NCBI RefSeq assembly: GCF_000234095.1
Contig: NZ_JH376799.1
Coordinates: 153,217 to 217,216, forward strand
Length of the DNA: 64,000 nucleotides
Reading direction: 5' to 3'
Source: Centipeda infelix ATCC 43532
GTDB taxonomy: Bacteria > Bacillota > Negativicutes > Selenomonadales > Selenomonadaceae
Shown: positions 30,480 through 39,281 of the stretch, in pieces
Numbering within the stretch: the stretch's first letter is position 1
How the letters are laid out: each line of letters starts with the position of its first letter
Position numbers and translations under genes: made by a program
The notes under the pieces: model-generated
What the model was told of the DNA's origin: nothing
What the model saw: only the letters and a program-made list of their open reading frames with translations
Database searches by the model: none

Positions 30480-31310
30480 ATGAACTTCTTTCTGCAAACA
30501 CCGCCGCTCTTTCGCGTACTCACATTCCTCGCGGCATTTATTCTTCTTGTGAGCCTTTTCTCTGGACAGCTTGCCCCATACGATCCGTATGCAACGGATC
30601 CGCAGCTGATCCTAAAGCCGCCGTCGGCGGAGCATCTCCTCGGCACGGACAACTACGGCAGGGACATTCTCTCACGCATCCTCGCGGGCGGGAAAACGTC
30701 CATCTTTGCTGCGCTCTTCATCATTCTCATTGCAGGATCGCTTGGCAGTCTCATCGGGCTGCTATCGGGCTACTACCGCGGGCGAATGGATGCCATGCTG
30801 ATGCGCGTGACAGACATCTTTCAGGCATTCCCCGACATCGTCCTTGCCATTGCGGTCGCGGGTGTGCTCGGCGGCGGGCTCGTCAACGCCATACTCGCAC
30901 TCATCGTAACGACGTGGACGCAGTACGCACGCATTGCACGCAGCGCGGCCATCGCGGCGCGGGAGGAGACATACATACAGGCGGCGCGGCTCTCGGGCTG
31001 CACCGACACGAGCATCCTGTTCGAACACATCCTGCCGAACATCGCGGGACCGCTCGTTGTCACCGCTGTGCTCCACGTCAGCTCTATGATGATGGGGCTC
31101 GCGGGGCTGTCCTACCTCGGCATTGGGGTTCAAATCCCCGCAGCGGAGTGGGGCGCGATGATCAGCGAGGGGCAGAAGTATCTCCAACAGGCACCGTGGG
31201 CGGCACTCGCACCGAGCGCGGTGATGGTCGCCGTCATGATGGTGTTCAATATGTTTGGCGATCAGCTGCGTGACCTGCTCGATCCCAAGATGCGGGAAAA
31301 ACGCGTATAG
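30480..31310 (+). CDS. ABC permease, DppC/NikC type
   Basis: Second membrane subunit, 276 residues from the ATG at 30480 (MNFFLQTPPLFRVLTF), which lies 4 nt after the previous stop. Family marks are LLGTDNYGRDILSRILAGGKTS near the N-terminus, the EAA loop EETYIQAARLSGCTDTSILFEHILPN, and GIGVQIPAAEWGAMI. It pairs with the preceding permease to form the channel. A longer reading frame starting at 30426 would overlap the upstream gene by 50 bp and has no ribosome binding site. Confidence 0.92.
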   Translation: MNFFLQTPPLFRVLTFLAAFILLVSLFSGQLAPYDPYATDPQLILKPPSAEHLLGTDNYGRDILSRILAGGKTSIFAALFIILIAGSLGSLIGLLSGYYRGRMDAMLMRVTDIFQAFPDIVLAIAVAGVLGGGLVNAILALIVTTWTQYARIARSAAIAAREETYIQAARLSGCTDTSILFEHILPNIAGPLVVTAVLHVSSMMMGLAGLSYLGIGVQIPAAEWGAMISEGQKYLQQAPWAALAPSAVMVAVMMVFNMFGDQLRDLLDPKMREKRV

Positions 31311-31359
31311 GAATACGCTTTTCATAGAAACTATATCTTACCTATTTTAAGGAGGAACC

Positions 31360-32883
31360 ATGAACAAAACACTGAAACGTCTCTGCGCCGCGCTTCTGCT
31401 CGCCGTTCCGCTCACGATGAGCGGCTGCGGCGGCTCGGATCAGGCGGCAGACAGCAAGAAAATCGTGCGCGTCGGCGGCACAGTCGCCGTGACGAGCTCG
31501 ATGGATCCCGCGAAGGAGTGGCTCGGCTGGTACACTGTGCGCTACGGTGTCGGCGAAACACTCTTCCGTCTCGACGACAGTATGAAGCCGCAGCCGTGGC
31601 TCGCCGAAAAGGCGGAGAATGTCGAGCCGACGGTCTGGCGCATCACACTGAAGGACAATGTCACCTTCTCGAACGGCGAGAAGATGACGGCGGACAAGGT
31701 CATCGCCTCGCTCAAACGCACGGCGGAGACGAATGACCGCGCCGCATGGCTGAAGGATGCAGAGTACACGGCAGAGGGAAATGTCCTCACGATCCGTACG
31801 AAAGCGCCGTATGCGACCCTCGTCAACGATCTCTGCGACCCGTACGCTGTCATCGTCGATGTTGCAGGCACGAAGGACTTTGAGAATGCGCCCATCTGCA
31901 CGGGTCCCTTTGTTATGAGCAGCTTTGAGGCGGACAAGCACGCCGTCATGACGAAGAACCCGAAGTATTGGGGCGGTGACGTGAAGGTCGACGAGGTCGA
32001 GTATACGAAGATCGCAGACTTCAACACGCTTGCAATGGCACTGCAGGGCGATGAGATTGACGTAGCACTGGATCTCAGCCCCGAGACGGCAGAGACGATT
32101 GCGGCGAATGACAAGTTTACGGTTGTCAAGACACCGCAGACGCGCACCTATCAACTCTACATGAACCTCGATAAGCTCACCGATCCTGCGGTTCGTCAGG
32201 CGATCATGTACGGTGTCGACAAAAAGACCATCGGCGACCAGTACCTCAAGGGCGCAATGACAGCGTCGAACAGTGCGTTCCTCGCCTCCACGCCCTATGG
32301 CGATCCCGCACTCAAGGCACGCTCCTACGATCCCGAAAAGGCAAAGCAGGTGCTCGCGGCGGCAGGATATACGGACACGAACGGCGACGGCATCGTCGAG
32401 AAGAACGGACAGCCGCTGACCGTCGAGATGGGCGTCTACAAACGTCTCTTCAACGAGAACATCACGACGGAGATGCAGGCACAGCTCAAGAAAATTGGCA
32501 TTAACGTCAACATCGTTTCACATGAGAAATCGAATTACTACAAGGCGGGCGAATACGAGATCGGTCTTTACTCCGTCATCACCATGCCAACGGGCGACCC
32601 GTATGCATTCCTGCGTGACGTACTGAGCGCAAAGGGCGTTGCAAACTTTGGGCACTACACGAACCCCGTGGTCGAACAGGCACTTGCGGATTTGCCGAAC
32701 ACGTTTGATCCCGCGAAGCGCATTGAGCTTGCCAACCGCATTCAGCAGCAGGTCATCGACGATGCGGCGATGGACTTCATCGGGTTCAACAATATGCAGG
32801 TCGGTATCTCGAAGAAGGTCACGGGTTTCCTCTCCACGCCGAGCGACTACTATCATGTGACAAAGGATCTGGATAAGAAGTGA
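31360..32883 (+). CDS. substrate-binding lipoprotein, SBP family 5 (Dpp/Nik type)
   Basis: 507-residue extracytoplasmic binding protein of the peptide/nickel family. The signal peptide ends in the lipobox TMSGC (lipidated Cys about residue 22). Family blocks include GETLFRLDDSMKPQPWLAEKAE, FSNGEKMTADKVIASLKRT and AVRQAIMYGVDKKTIGDQYLKG. AAGGAGGAACC precedes the ATG, the strongest ribosome binding site of the operon, as expected for the most abundant component. Ligand unknown: NikA/CntA-like metal-chelate binding and peptide binding are both possible. Confidence 0.9.
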   Translation: MNKTLKRLCAALLLAVPLTMSGCGGSDQAADSKKIVRVGGTVAVTSSMDPAKEWLGWYTVRYGVGETLFRLDDSMKPQPWLAEKAENVEPTVWRITLKDNVTFSNGEKMTADKVIASLKRTAETNDRAAWLKDAEYTAEGNVLTIRTKAPYATLVNDLCDPYAVIVDVAGTKDFENAPICTGPFVMSSFEADKHAVMTKNPKYWGGDVKVDEVEYTKIADFNTLAMALQGDEIDVALDLSPETAETIAANDKFTVVKTPQTRTYQLYMNLDKLTDPAVRQAIMYGVDKKTIGDQYLKGAMTASNSAFLASTPYGDPALKARSYDPEKAKQVLAAAGYTDTNGDGIVEKNGQPLTVEMGVYKRLFNENITTEMQAQLKKIGINVNIVSHEKSNYYKAGEYEIGLYSVITMPTGDPYAFLRDVLSAKGVANFGHYTNPVVEQALADLPNTFDPAKRIELANRIQQQVIDDAAMDFIGFNNMQVGISKKVTGFLSTPSDYYHVTKDLDKK

Positions 32884-32914
32884 GCGCACACACAGCGCAC
32901 AGCGGAGCAGCATC

Positions 32915-34549
32915 ATGCAGGAACTCTTACGAATTGACCATTTGACTGCGGGGTACGGCGGCGATGCCGTGATCGAGGACATCAGCATCAGCCTTCACAC
33001 GGGCGAGGTGCTTGGCATTGTCGGAGAGAGCGGCAGCGGCAAATCCACCCTGCTCAAGGCAATTGCGCAGATCCGTGGGCTCTCCACCGAGATTCACGCA
33101 GGTACAGTCTCCTTTGACACGAAGAACCTTGCCGTACTCTCCGAGGGAGAGCGGCGCAGACTGCGCGGCGAGGAGATCGCAATGGTGTTTCAGTACGCAG
33201 GCGCATCGCTGAATCCTACGCGGCAGATTGGCACGCAGCTCGTTGAGACGATGCGTGCGCATACCGATTTCTCACGTGAGGAAATCTACGCGCGCGCAAC
33301 GGAGGTATTCGGCGGCATGGGTTTTACTGATCCTCGCCGCATCCTCGCGACCTATCCGTTTGAACTCTCGGGCGGTATGGCACAGCGCGCTGCTATCGCA
33401 CTCGCCGTCATCCTGCGCCCGCAGCTGCTCCTCGCCGACGAGCCGACCTCGGCCCTCGATGCGACGATCCAGCGGCAGGTACTTGACGAACTGCGTGCGC
33501 TCAAGGAGCGGACAGGCACGGCGATCCTCTTCATCACGCACAACATCGGGGTCGTGCGGCACATCGCCGACCGCGTCGCCGTCATGTGCAAGGGGAAGAT
33601 CGTCGAGCAGGGCAGCGTGAATGAGGTGCTCGGAAACCCGCAGCATCCCTATACACAGGAACTCCTTGCAGCCGTACCGAAGATGTCCGCTGCGACACAT
33701 ACGGACTGCGACCACAGAGATCATGCAGAGGATGCCGTTGCCTCCCCCACTCTTACGGGAGAGGCAGACTGCGTAAGCAGTGATGGACGTTCATCTCCTC
33801 TCCTGCGCTTTGACAACATCTCCATGCACTTTGATGATGCAGGAGGACGCGTACAAGCAATCGACGGCATCTCCTTCTCCCTTGCGCAGCGCGAACTCCT
33901 CGGCATCGTCGGCGAGAGCGGCAGCGGCAAATCCACCGTTGCAAAGCTCCTCACGGGACTGCATACACCGACGGGCGGGAAGATTCTCCTCGACGGCAAG
34001 GATATCACCCACGCAGTCGGAAAGGAGCGGCGCACGCTCTACACGCGCATCCAGATGGTGTTTCAAGACGCAGTGGGGTCGTTCAACCCGCGTCGCACTG
34101 TTGGTGCGATGATCGGCGAGACCATCTGCCGCCTCTGCACACCGGACGCACGCGCAACAGAAAAACGTGTCGCCGAGCTCCTTACGGAGGTGGGACTTCC
34201 CTCCTCCTATGCCAATCGCTACCCGCACGAGATGAGCGGCGGCGAGTGCCAGCGGGCGGCAATTGCGCGGGCGATGGCGGTTCATCCTGAGATCCTCGTC
34301 TGCGACGAGGCGACCTCGGCACTCGATGTGTCCGTACAGGCAAAGATCATCGCCCTCCTCCTGCATCTGCAGCGGGAGCACGGCATGAGCCTCCTCTTCA
34401 TCTCACACGATCTGCCGCTCGTCAGCTCCATCGCCGACCGCGTCCTCATCATGCAGAATGGACGCATCGTCGAGCAGGGCGAGACCAGCCGCGTCCTCAG
34501 AGAACCAAGCGAGGACTACACGCGTAATCTCCTGCAGGCGGCACTGTAA
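32915..34549 (+). CDS. fused double ATPase of the peptide/nickel-type importer (DppD-DppF)
   Basis: 544 residues with two complete ABC ATPase domains joined by a linker of about 45 residues (around 250-295). First half: Walker A GESGSGKSTLLKA, signature LSGGMAQRAAIA, Walker B LLLADEPTSALD. Second half: GESGSGKSTVAKL, MSGGECQRAAIA, ILVCDEATSALD. In most systems these are two genes (nikD/nikE, dppD/dppF); the fusion fixes a heterodimer at 1:1. It is the last gene of the operon. Its TAA stop lies inside the 4-bp target duplication of the MITE that follows directly. Confidence 0.93.
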   Translation: MQELLRIDHLTAGYGGDAVIEDISISLHTGEVLGIVGESGSGKSTLLKAIAQIRGLSTEIHAGTVSFDTKNLAVLSEGERRRLRGEEIAMVFQYAGASLNPTRQIGTQLVETMRAHTDFSREEIYARATEVFGGMGFTDPRRILATYPFELSGGMAQRAAIALAVILRPQLLLADEPTSALDATIQRQVLDELRALKERTGTAILFITHNIGVVRHIADRVAVMCKGKIVEQGSVNEVLGNPQHPYTQELLAAVPKMSAATHTDCDHRDHAEDAVASPTLTGEADCVSSDGRSSPLLRFDNISMHFDDAGGRVQAIDGISFSLAQRELLGIVGESGSGKSTVAKLLTGLHTPTGGKILLDGKDITHAVGKERRTLYTRIQMVFQDAVGSFNPRRTVGAMIGETICRLCTPDARATEKRVAELLTEVGLPSSYANRYPHEMSGGECQRAAIARAMAVHPEILVCDEATSALDVSVQAKIIALLLHLQREHGMSLLFISHDLPLVSSIADRVLIMQNGRIVEQGETSRVLREPSEDYTRNLLQAAL

Positions 34550-34550
34550 A

Positions 34551-34711
34551 GGAAGCACTGATAAATTCAGCCACGCCATCTTAGCGCATCTTTTTTGCCC
34601 GCTTTTTGTCGGCAAATCCTCCACATAGCTTTGGCTATGCGTCCGGTTTGCCTCCTCAATCGGACAAAAAATCTACGCCAATCTGACGGACTTCATTTTA
34701 TCAGCGATTCC
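34551..34711. mobile_element. MITE-like element, copy B (161 bp)
   Basis: Same family as copy A, with the same ends and interior hairpin. The exact 4-bp duplication TAAA (34547-34550 and 34712-34715) includes the TAA stop of the upstream ABC gene, so the insertion landed on that stop codon and re-created it. Confidence 0.92.
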
Positions 34712-34725
34712 TAAACTCACGCAAA

Positions 34726-34775
34726 AACGGGACTTCCGTACGAAATACCATTTTATTTCGTACGGAAGTCCCGTT
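34726..34775. terminator. bidirectional terminator between ABC operon and hcp
   Basis: A 22-bp perfect stem, AACGGGACTTCCGTACGAAATA with its complement ending at 34775, around a 6-nt loop. The T-run is best on the minus strand (hcp). It also lies beyond the MITE after the plus-strand ABC operon. Confidence 0.92.
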
Positions 34776-34800
34776 TACTTATCTATGAATGGATATTCTT

Positions 34801-36462
34801 TTACACAGCAGCAGCTTCGGGCGCATTTACCTCAATGCCAAACATTGCCATATCGTCCTCAACATTCGTGATTCCACCGATGCCGAAAGTCTCGACGAGT
34901 ACCTTTGCGACGTTCGGAGAGAGGAATGCAGGGAGCGTGGGTCCGAGGTGGATGTTCTTCACGCCGAGGTGGAGCAGTGCGAGAAGAACAATGACCGCCT
35001 TCTGCTCGTACCACGCGATGTTATACGCAATCGGGAGCTTGTTCACATCATCCAGACCGAATACTTCCTTCAGCTTCAGTGCGATGAGCGCGAGCGAGTA
35101 GGAGTCGTTGCACTGCCCTGCATCGAGCACACGTGGGATACCGCCGATGTCACCGAGATCCTTCTTGATGTACTTGTACTTCGCGCAGCCCGCCGTGAGA
35201 ATGACCGTGTCGTGCGGCAGAGCCTCCGCGAACTCACCGTAGTACTCACGCGACTTCATGCGGCCGTCGCAGCCTGCCATGACGACGAACTTCTTGATCG
35301 CACCGCTCTTCACCGCCTCGACGACCTTGTCCGCGACAGCAAAGACCTGCTCATGCGCGAAGCCGCCGACGATCTCGCCCGTCTCCAGCTCCGTCGGAGG
35401 CGCGCACTTCTTCGCACACTCGATTACAGGCGTAAAGTCCTTCTCACCGTTCACGAGAGGAATGTGCGTGCAGCCCGGCACGCCAACCGCAGCCGTTGTG
35501 AAGAGACGATCCTTGTAGCTGTCCTTCGGCGGAACGACACAGTTCGTCGTCATGAGGATCGCGCCGTTAAACTTCTCGAACTCCTCTTTCTGCAGCCACC
35601 ATGCGTTGCCGTAGTTGCCGACGAGGTTGTCGTACTTCTTAAATGCGGGGTAGTAATGCGCGGGAATCATCTCGCCGTGCGTATAGACATCGACCCCCGT
35701 GCCCTTCGTCTGCTCCAAAAGACGCTCGAGATCCTTGAGGTCATGCCCCGAGATGAGAATACCAGGGCGGTTTCCGACACCGAGCTTCACCTTCGAGATC
35801 TCGGGATGTCCGTACGTGCTCGTGTTCGCGCCATCGAGCAAAGCCATACCGTCCACGCCCCACTTGCCTGTCTCAAGCACAAGTGCCGTCAGCGCGTCAC
35901 CGTCCATCGTATCGTCGAGGAGCTGCGCAAGCGCACGCTGCATGAACGCATCGATCTCCTCGTTCTCGTGGCCGAGTGCATTCGCATGCTCAACGTAGGC
36001 GGACAGCCCCTTCAGGCCGTACGTCGTCAGCTCGCGCAGACTGCGGACATCCTCGTTCTCCGTCGCGAGTACGCCGACCGTCTTTGCCTTTGCCTCAAAA
36101 TCCGCACGCGGAGCCGTCCAATGTGCCGCCTCGGGCAGCTTCGACGCATCTGCAACCTGCGCGAGCAGATCCGACTTCAGCGCGAGCGTCTCCTCGATCA
36201 CGTCGATGATCGCCTCACGGTCGAAGTTCGCATTCGTGATCGTAATGAAGAGGTTCATCGTCACGCGGTGGTTGACCTCGATCGCAACCTTCTTGCCCTC
36301 TGCGCGCAGTGCCGTCGTCACAGCACCGAGCCCCTTCGTCACATAGACGAGCAGATCCTGCATCTCCGCGACATCCGGCTTCTTGCCGCAGACGCCCTGC
36401 ACCGTGCAGCCCTTGCCGCCCGCCGTCTCCTGACACTGATAACAAAACATTTTAGCATCCAT
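34801..36462 (-). CDS. hcp: hydroxylamine reductase / hybrid-cluster protein
   Basis: Cytoplasmic Fe-S protein that reduces NO or hydroxylamine and protects anaerobes against nitrosative stress. The N-terminal cluster motif is C7-x2-C10-x8-C19-x5-C25 ([15 protein letters not shown]...VC). Hybrid-cluster ligands are visible downstream, including [18 protein letters not shown] and GQCNDSYS. The ATG at 36462 gives 553 residues, with AAAGGAGAG 7 nt upstream; a frame extending to 36498 has none. No hcr reductase gene is adjacent. A palindrome at -41.5 of its promoter points to a CRP/FNR-type activator such as HcpR. Confidence 0.96.
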   Translation of the reverse strand: MDAKMFCYQCQETAGGKGCTVQGVCGKKPDVAEMQDLLVYVTKGLGAVTTALRAEGKKVAIEVNHRVTMNLFITITNANFDREAIIDVIEETLALKSDLLAQVADASKLPEAAHWTAPRADFEAKAKTVGVLATENEDVRSLRELTTYGLKGLSAYVEHANALGHENEEIDAFMQRALAQLLDDTMDGDALTALVLETGKWGVDGMALLDGANTSTYGHPEISKVKLGVGNRPGILISGHDLKDLERLLEQTKGTGVDVYTHGEMIPAHYYPAFKKYDNLVGNYGNAWWLQKEEFEKFNGAILMTTNCVVPPKDSYKDRLFTTAAVGVPGCTHIPLVNGEKDFTPVIECAKKCAPPTELETGEIVGGFAHEQVFAVADKVVEAVKSGAIKKFVVMAGCDGRMKSREYYGEFAEALPHDTVILTAGCAKYKYIKKDLGDIGGIPRVLDAGQCNDSYSLALIALKLKEVFGLDDVNKLPIAYNIAWYEQKAVIVLLALLHLGVKNIHLGPTLPAFLSPNVAKVLVETFGIGGITNVEDDMAMFGIEVNAPEAAAV

Positions 36463-36509
36463 GAGAAACTCTCCTTTGCTGTCATATACAATACACATTT
36501 GTTGTGCTG

Positions 36510-36515
36510 ATTATA
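36510..36515 (-). promoter_or_regulatory. -10 box of the hcp promoter
   Basis: Perfect TATAAT on the minus strand, predicting a transcript start near 36503. The -35 region (about CGTCTA) is poor, as expected for an activator-dependent promoter. Confidence 0.65.
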
Positions 36516-36537
36516 GCAAAGAAGTCTCTCCATAGAC

Positions 36538-36551
36538 GTAACATATGTTAC
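36538..36551. promoter_or_regulatory. HcpR-like operator of hcp
   Basis: GTAACATATGTTAC is a perfect 14-bp palindrome. Its centre is 41.5 bp upstream of the start predicted from the TATAAT, the class II position for CRP/FNR-family activators. The form GTAACnnnnGTTAC is, from memory, the site proposed for HcpR in clostridia and Thermotogales. Confidence 0.7.
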
Positions 36552-36637
36552 TGGTCAATAATCAATAGAAATTCTCATCAAAAGCGCCCCCTCATGCTGC
36601 ATCGCTGCAACATAAGGAGTTTTTGCAGCCGATTCCG

Positions 36638-37420
36638 TCATCTGAATTTTGGATCAAACGCTAGAATATCCGAAAGGGTGTCGAATTCATAGATAATTCC
36701 CTGTGGATAGCATTTCCGATACAAAATCAATTCATTGAGATGCTGCATATAGACTTGCTCCCAGAGCATTTCACGTACTGCGGCATCTATTTCATACGCG
36801 TGCCGCAACAGCGTACGAAATTTCTCGCTGAATGCACGTGTGAAATACACATGCCCCATCATATACCAGCCGCGCGCGCCGCCAATCTGCACCCCCGTGA
36901 TGCGGTCATCCGCATCCACGGACAGATAGTATTCCTCCGTCGGCTCGTCTCCATAGGTCGCTGCATAATAGGAACGGTAGACATAGGGTGCAAAGACATT
37001 CTTCGTGAAATAATTATCCGCCGAGCAGATATATGTGTTGTCGAGTTCATCCAACACACGATAGAGCGATGATGTGTTGTTATAGCGGTGATAGTCCGGA
37101 TTCTCCACAATGTGGACATGTGGATGCGTCCCAAGATAGGCAAACTGTTCACTTCGATATCCCGTGACAAGGAAGATATCTGCAACGCCCGCCTCAACAA
37201 GCTGCTCAATCTGCCGCTCAACCAGAACCTCACCGCGTATCCGCAGCAGCCCCTTCGGTATTTGCTCCGTGATTGGTCCAAGCCGTGATCCGTAGCCCGC
37301 TGCCATTAGCACAGCATTCTTCACGCGGTAGGGAGTGAGCATATCTCTCGCATGCAATCGCTGTGCTTCATCCTCTGTCTTTTGTGCAGCATAGAGTTGC
37401 AAGAATTCCTCATTCGTCAC
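36638..37420 (-). CDS. LicC-like choline-phosphate cytidylyltransferase
   Basis: 260-residue nucleotidyltransferase (NTP_transferase fold) likely activating phosphocholine, or a related alcohol phosphate, with CTP. The signature LMAAGYGSRLGPITEQIPKG (about 38-57) carries the nucleotide-binding G-x-G-x-R and the catalytic Lys. SADNYFTKNVF is the metal-binding Asp region. About 35 residues precede the catalytic fold. The start overlaps the transporter stop by 4 nt (ATGA). It is last in a licA-licB-licC-like run at the end of the glycan cluster; no licD phosphocholine transferase is recognisable nearby. Confidence 0.82.
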   Translation of the reverse strand: MTNEEFLQLYAAQKTEDEAQRLHARDMLTPYRVKNAVLMAAGYGSRLGPITEQIPKGLLRIRGEVLVERQIEQLVEAGVADIFLVTGYRSEQFAYLGTHPHVHIVENPDYHRYNNTSSLYRVLDELDNTYICSADNYFTKNVFAPYVYRSYYAATYGDEPTEEYYLSVDADDRITGVQIGGARGWYMMGHVYFTRAFSEKFRTLLRHAYEIDAAVREMLWEQVYMQHLNELILYRKCYPQGIIYEFDTLSDILAFDPKFR

Positions 37421-38364
37421 AATGTCGTTTCTTCTTTCTGTGGATAAAGCGAGACCAATAATACACCCGCAAAGACAAGCGCACAGCCGAATACCATCAG
37501 CCTCGACGGTGGATCATTACCAAGCCCCCATTGCAGCAACGCTCCCCATATGATATAGCTCGCATTGGTCGCCATTCCATGCGCACAACCAATCGCACGA
37601 TTAACCGCATACCAGAGGAAGTAAGACGCGCCTGCAGCGACACCTGCAAAAACAAGTGTTCCGAGTGCTAACATTTTATCGGAGAAGGAGAGCCACACAG
37701 AGCTGCCGGACAAGAACACGAATGTCACGACAAGCAGCACCACACCGGAGATACTTTCACGCAGCGTAATGGCAAGCCCCGGTGAAATATCATCCATTCC
37801 CCGTACCGCAAGCACGATTTCACTGCCCCAGCAGAGAGCAGCAAGGAGACTGCAAAGGATCCCCCCAGAAAGCAGCGGTGGAACAGTCTCCGGCTCAGTC
37901 AAACCCGCAAGAACGGCCCCCACCACAGCGAGCAAAATACCAATACACATACCTGTATTCATCCGCTGATGCAGGAAAATACGTGCCAAAACACAGCCAA
38001 CAACGGGATAGAGTGCCGAAAGTGCCAGTGCGTACGTCGGTCCCGCCCACAGAATACCGAGACAATAGGAAAGCTGTCCCAAAGGACCGCCGAGGAACGC
38101 CGCAGCAATCAGAAAAGCACCGGAGCGACTGACAATCACAGTATGGCAAGAGCGAAGGACACCACGTACACCATTGAGTACAAGTAAAAAGACAGCCGCA
38201 CTCACATCGTTGATCGCCGTACAAACGAGTGGGAAAAGAATACCGATGGGCAGAAGTCCCTCCGTCGCCTCATACACACCCGCCGCATACAGATAATTAT
38301 TACAGCCCCATAGGAAGCCACTTGCAACACCGAGCAAAAGCCATAGAGGATAGCGGTTCATCAC
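37417..38364 (-). CDS. DMT/EamA-family transporter, LicB-like
   Basis: 315-residue membrane protein with about ten hydrophobic segments and two internal EamA-type repeats (GVASGFLWGCNNYLYAAGVYEA at the N-terminus). Proteins of this type encoded beside licA and licC are choline permeases (LicB), so choline uptake for surface modification is the likely role (inference from context). Both ends overlap its neighbours by 4 nt, indicating tight coupling. Without the neighbours it would only be called a DMT permease. Confidence 0.78.
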   Translation of the reverse strand: MMNRYPLWLLLGVASGFLWGCNNYLYAAGVYEATEGLLPIGILFPLVCTAINDVSAAVFLLVLNGVRGVLRSCHTVIVSRSGAFLIAAAFLGGPLGQLSYCLGILWAGPTYALALSALYPVVGCVLARIFLHQRMNTGMCIGILLAVVGAVLAGLTEPETVPPLLSGGILCSLLAALCWGSEIVLAVRGMDDISPGLAITLRESISGVVLLVVTFVFLSGSSVWLSFSDKMLALGTLVFAGVAAGASYFLWYAVNRAIGCAHGMATNASYIIWGALLQWGLGNDPPSRLMVFGCALVFAGVLLVSLYPQKEETTL

Positions 38365-39281
38365 ATATCCCCTAACAGATCATGCACCTTTGCCGGATAC
38401 GTCTTTGCGAAGCGCAGCTGATTCTCAGCATACACACCAAAAGATGCGCCAAGAGAGCTTTTATAGGCACACCATAGACTCCACAAAAGTCCGCCCACCG
38501 CCATATAGGCATATACCCTCGCCTTGATTTGCTCGTCGGCCCCCTCGGGAAAGTAACCCGCAAGCAGCTGCGTTGTCTCCGCTTCCGCGTAGTTCGCATA
38601 AATCGCAAACATCGCGACATCAACAAGAGGATCGGAACATGCCGCATACTCCCAGTCAATAAGGTAGGGGGATTCACGCCCCTCAACGAAGAGAAAGTTA
38701 TCAGAAATCGAGTCAATATGGCAGAGTGTATCTCTATTTTCTAAGAACGGCGCAAGAAATGGTCGCAAAGAAAAAACAGCTTCCCTTATACTCATGTATT
38801 CAGGACAGACATTTATCCCTCCATTAAGGACTTCTTCATAATGGATCACAGCCTCAAAAGGGTTAAACGTACTCGCACCACACAGTCTGCGCTCATGAAA
38901 AGAACGCAGCGCTTTCATGCAGGAATGCACCTCATCCATATTCATAGGATCGCAGACATGAGAGTCTTCATAGTAGCGCGAGATCTTATAGCCCGGTTCA
39001 ACGCTGAGCACAACAATATCCTCTGTGATGTCCGTACAGCGAAGCATCTCATAGACAGCCTTCTCATTCTCACGATCGATTAAAAGCTCGGTCCCCTTTC
39101 CGTTGCAGCGAAAGATATATTTCTTCCCCTGCACGTCAAATAGGAAGGAATCATTTGTCATACCTTCCTTGAGGGGCAACAGGGCCCCGGATGCCGCCTT
39201 CTTGCCAAAATACTGCTTAATCGTTCTCCGAATGAATATTTCTTCTGCCGAAATGGGACACGTCTGCCTATCAAGCGCCAT
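38361..39281 (-). CDS. LicA-like choline/ethanolamine kinase
   Basis: About 306 residues with the aminoglycoside-phosphotransferase/choline-kinase fold. LKEGMTNDSFLF is the nucleotide loop, CHIDSISDNFL the Brenner-type catalytic motif (H-x-D-x4-N), and YLIDWEYA the metal-binding motif. The ATG at 39281 (MALDRQTCP) with GGAG upstream is preferred. The longer open frame to 39389 only repeats, out of frame, the 3' end of the glycerophosphotransferase gene, which it would overlap by 118 bp. It likely makes phosphocholine for LicC. Confidence 0.8.
   Translation of the reverse strand: MALDRQTCPISAEEIFIRRTIKQYFGKKAASGALLPLKEGMTNDSFLFDVQGKKYIFRCNGKGTELLIDRENEKAVYEMLRCTDITEDIVVLSVEPGYKISRYYEDSHVCDPMNMDEVHSCMKALRSFHERRLCGASTFNPFEAVIHYEEVLNGGINVCPEYMSIREAVFSLRPFLAPFLENRDTLCHIDSISDNFLFVEGRESPYLIDWEYAACSDPLVDVAMFAIYANYAEAETTQLLAGYFPEGADEQIKARVYAYMAVGGLLWSLWCAYKSSLGASFGVYAENQLRFAKTYPAKVHDLLGDM

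Noticed and set aside
34789-36510. 573-codon open frame opposite hcp
   Set aside because: Antisense shadow of a highly conserved gene; composition is Arg/Leu/Asp-rich and no known motif is present.
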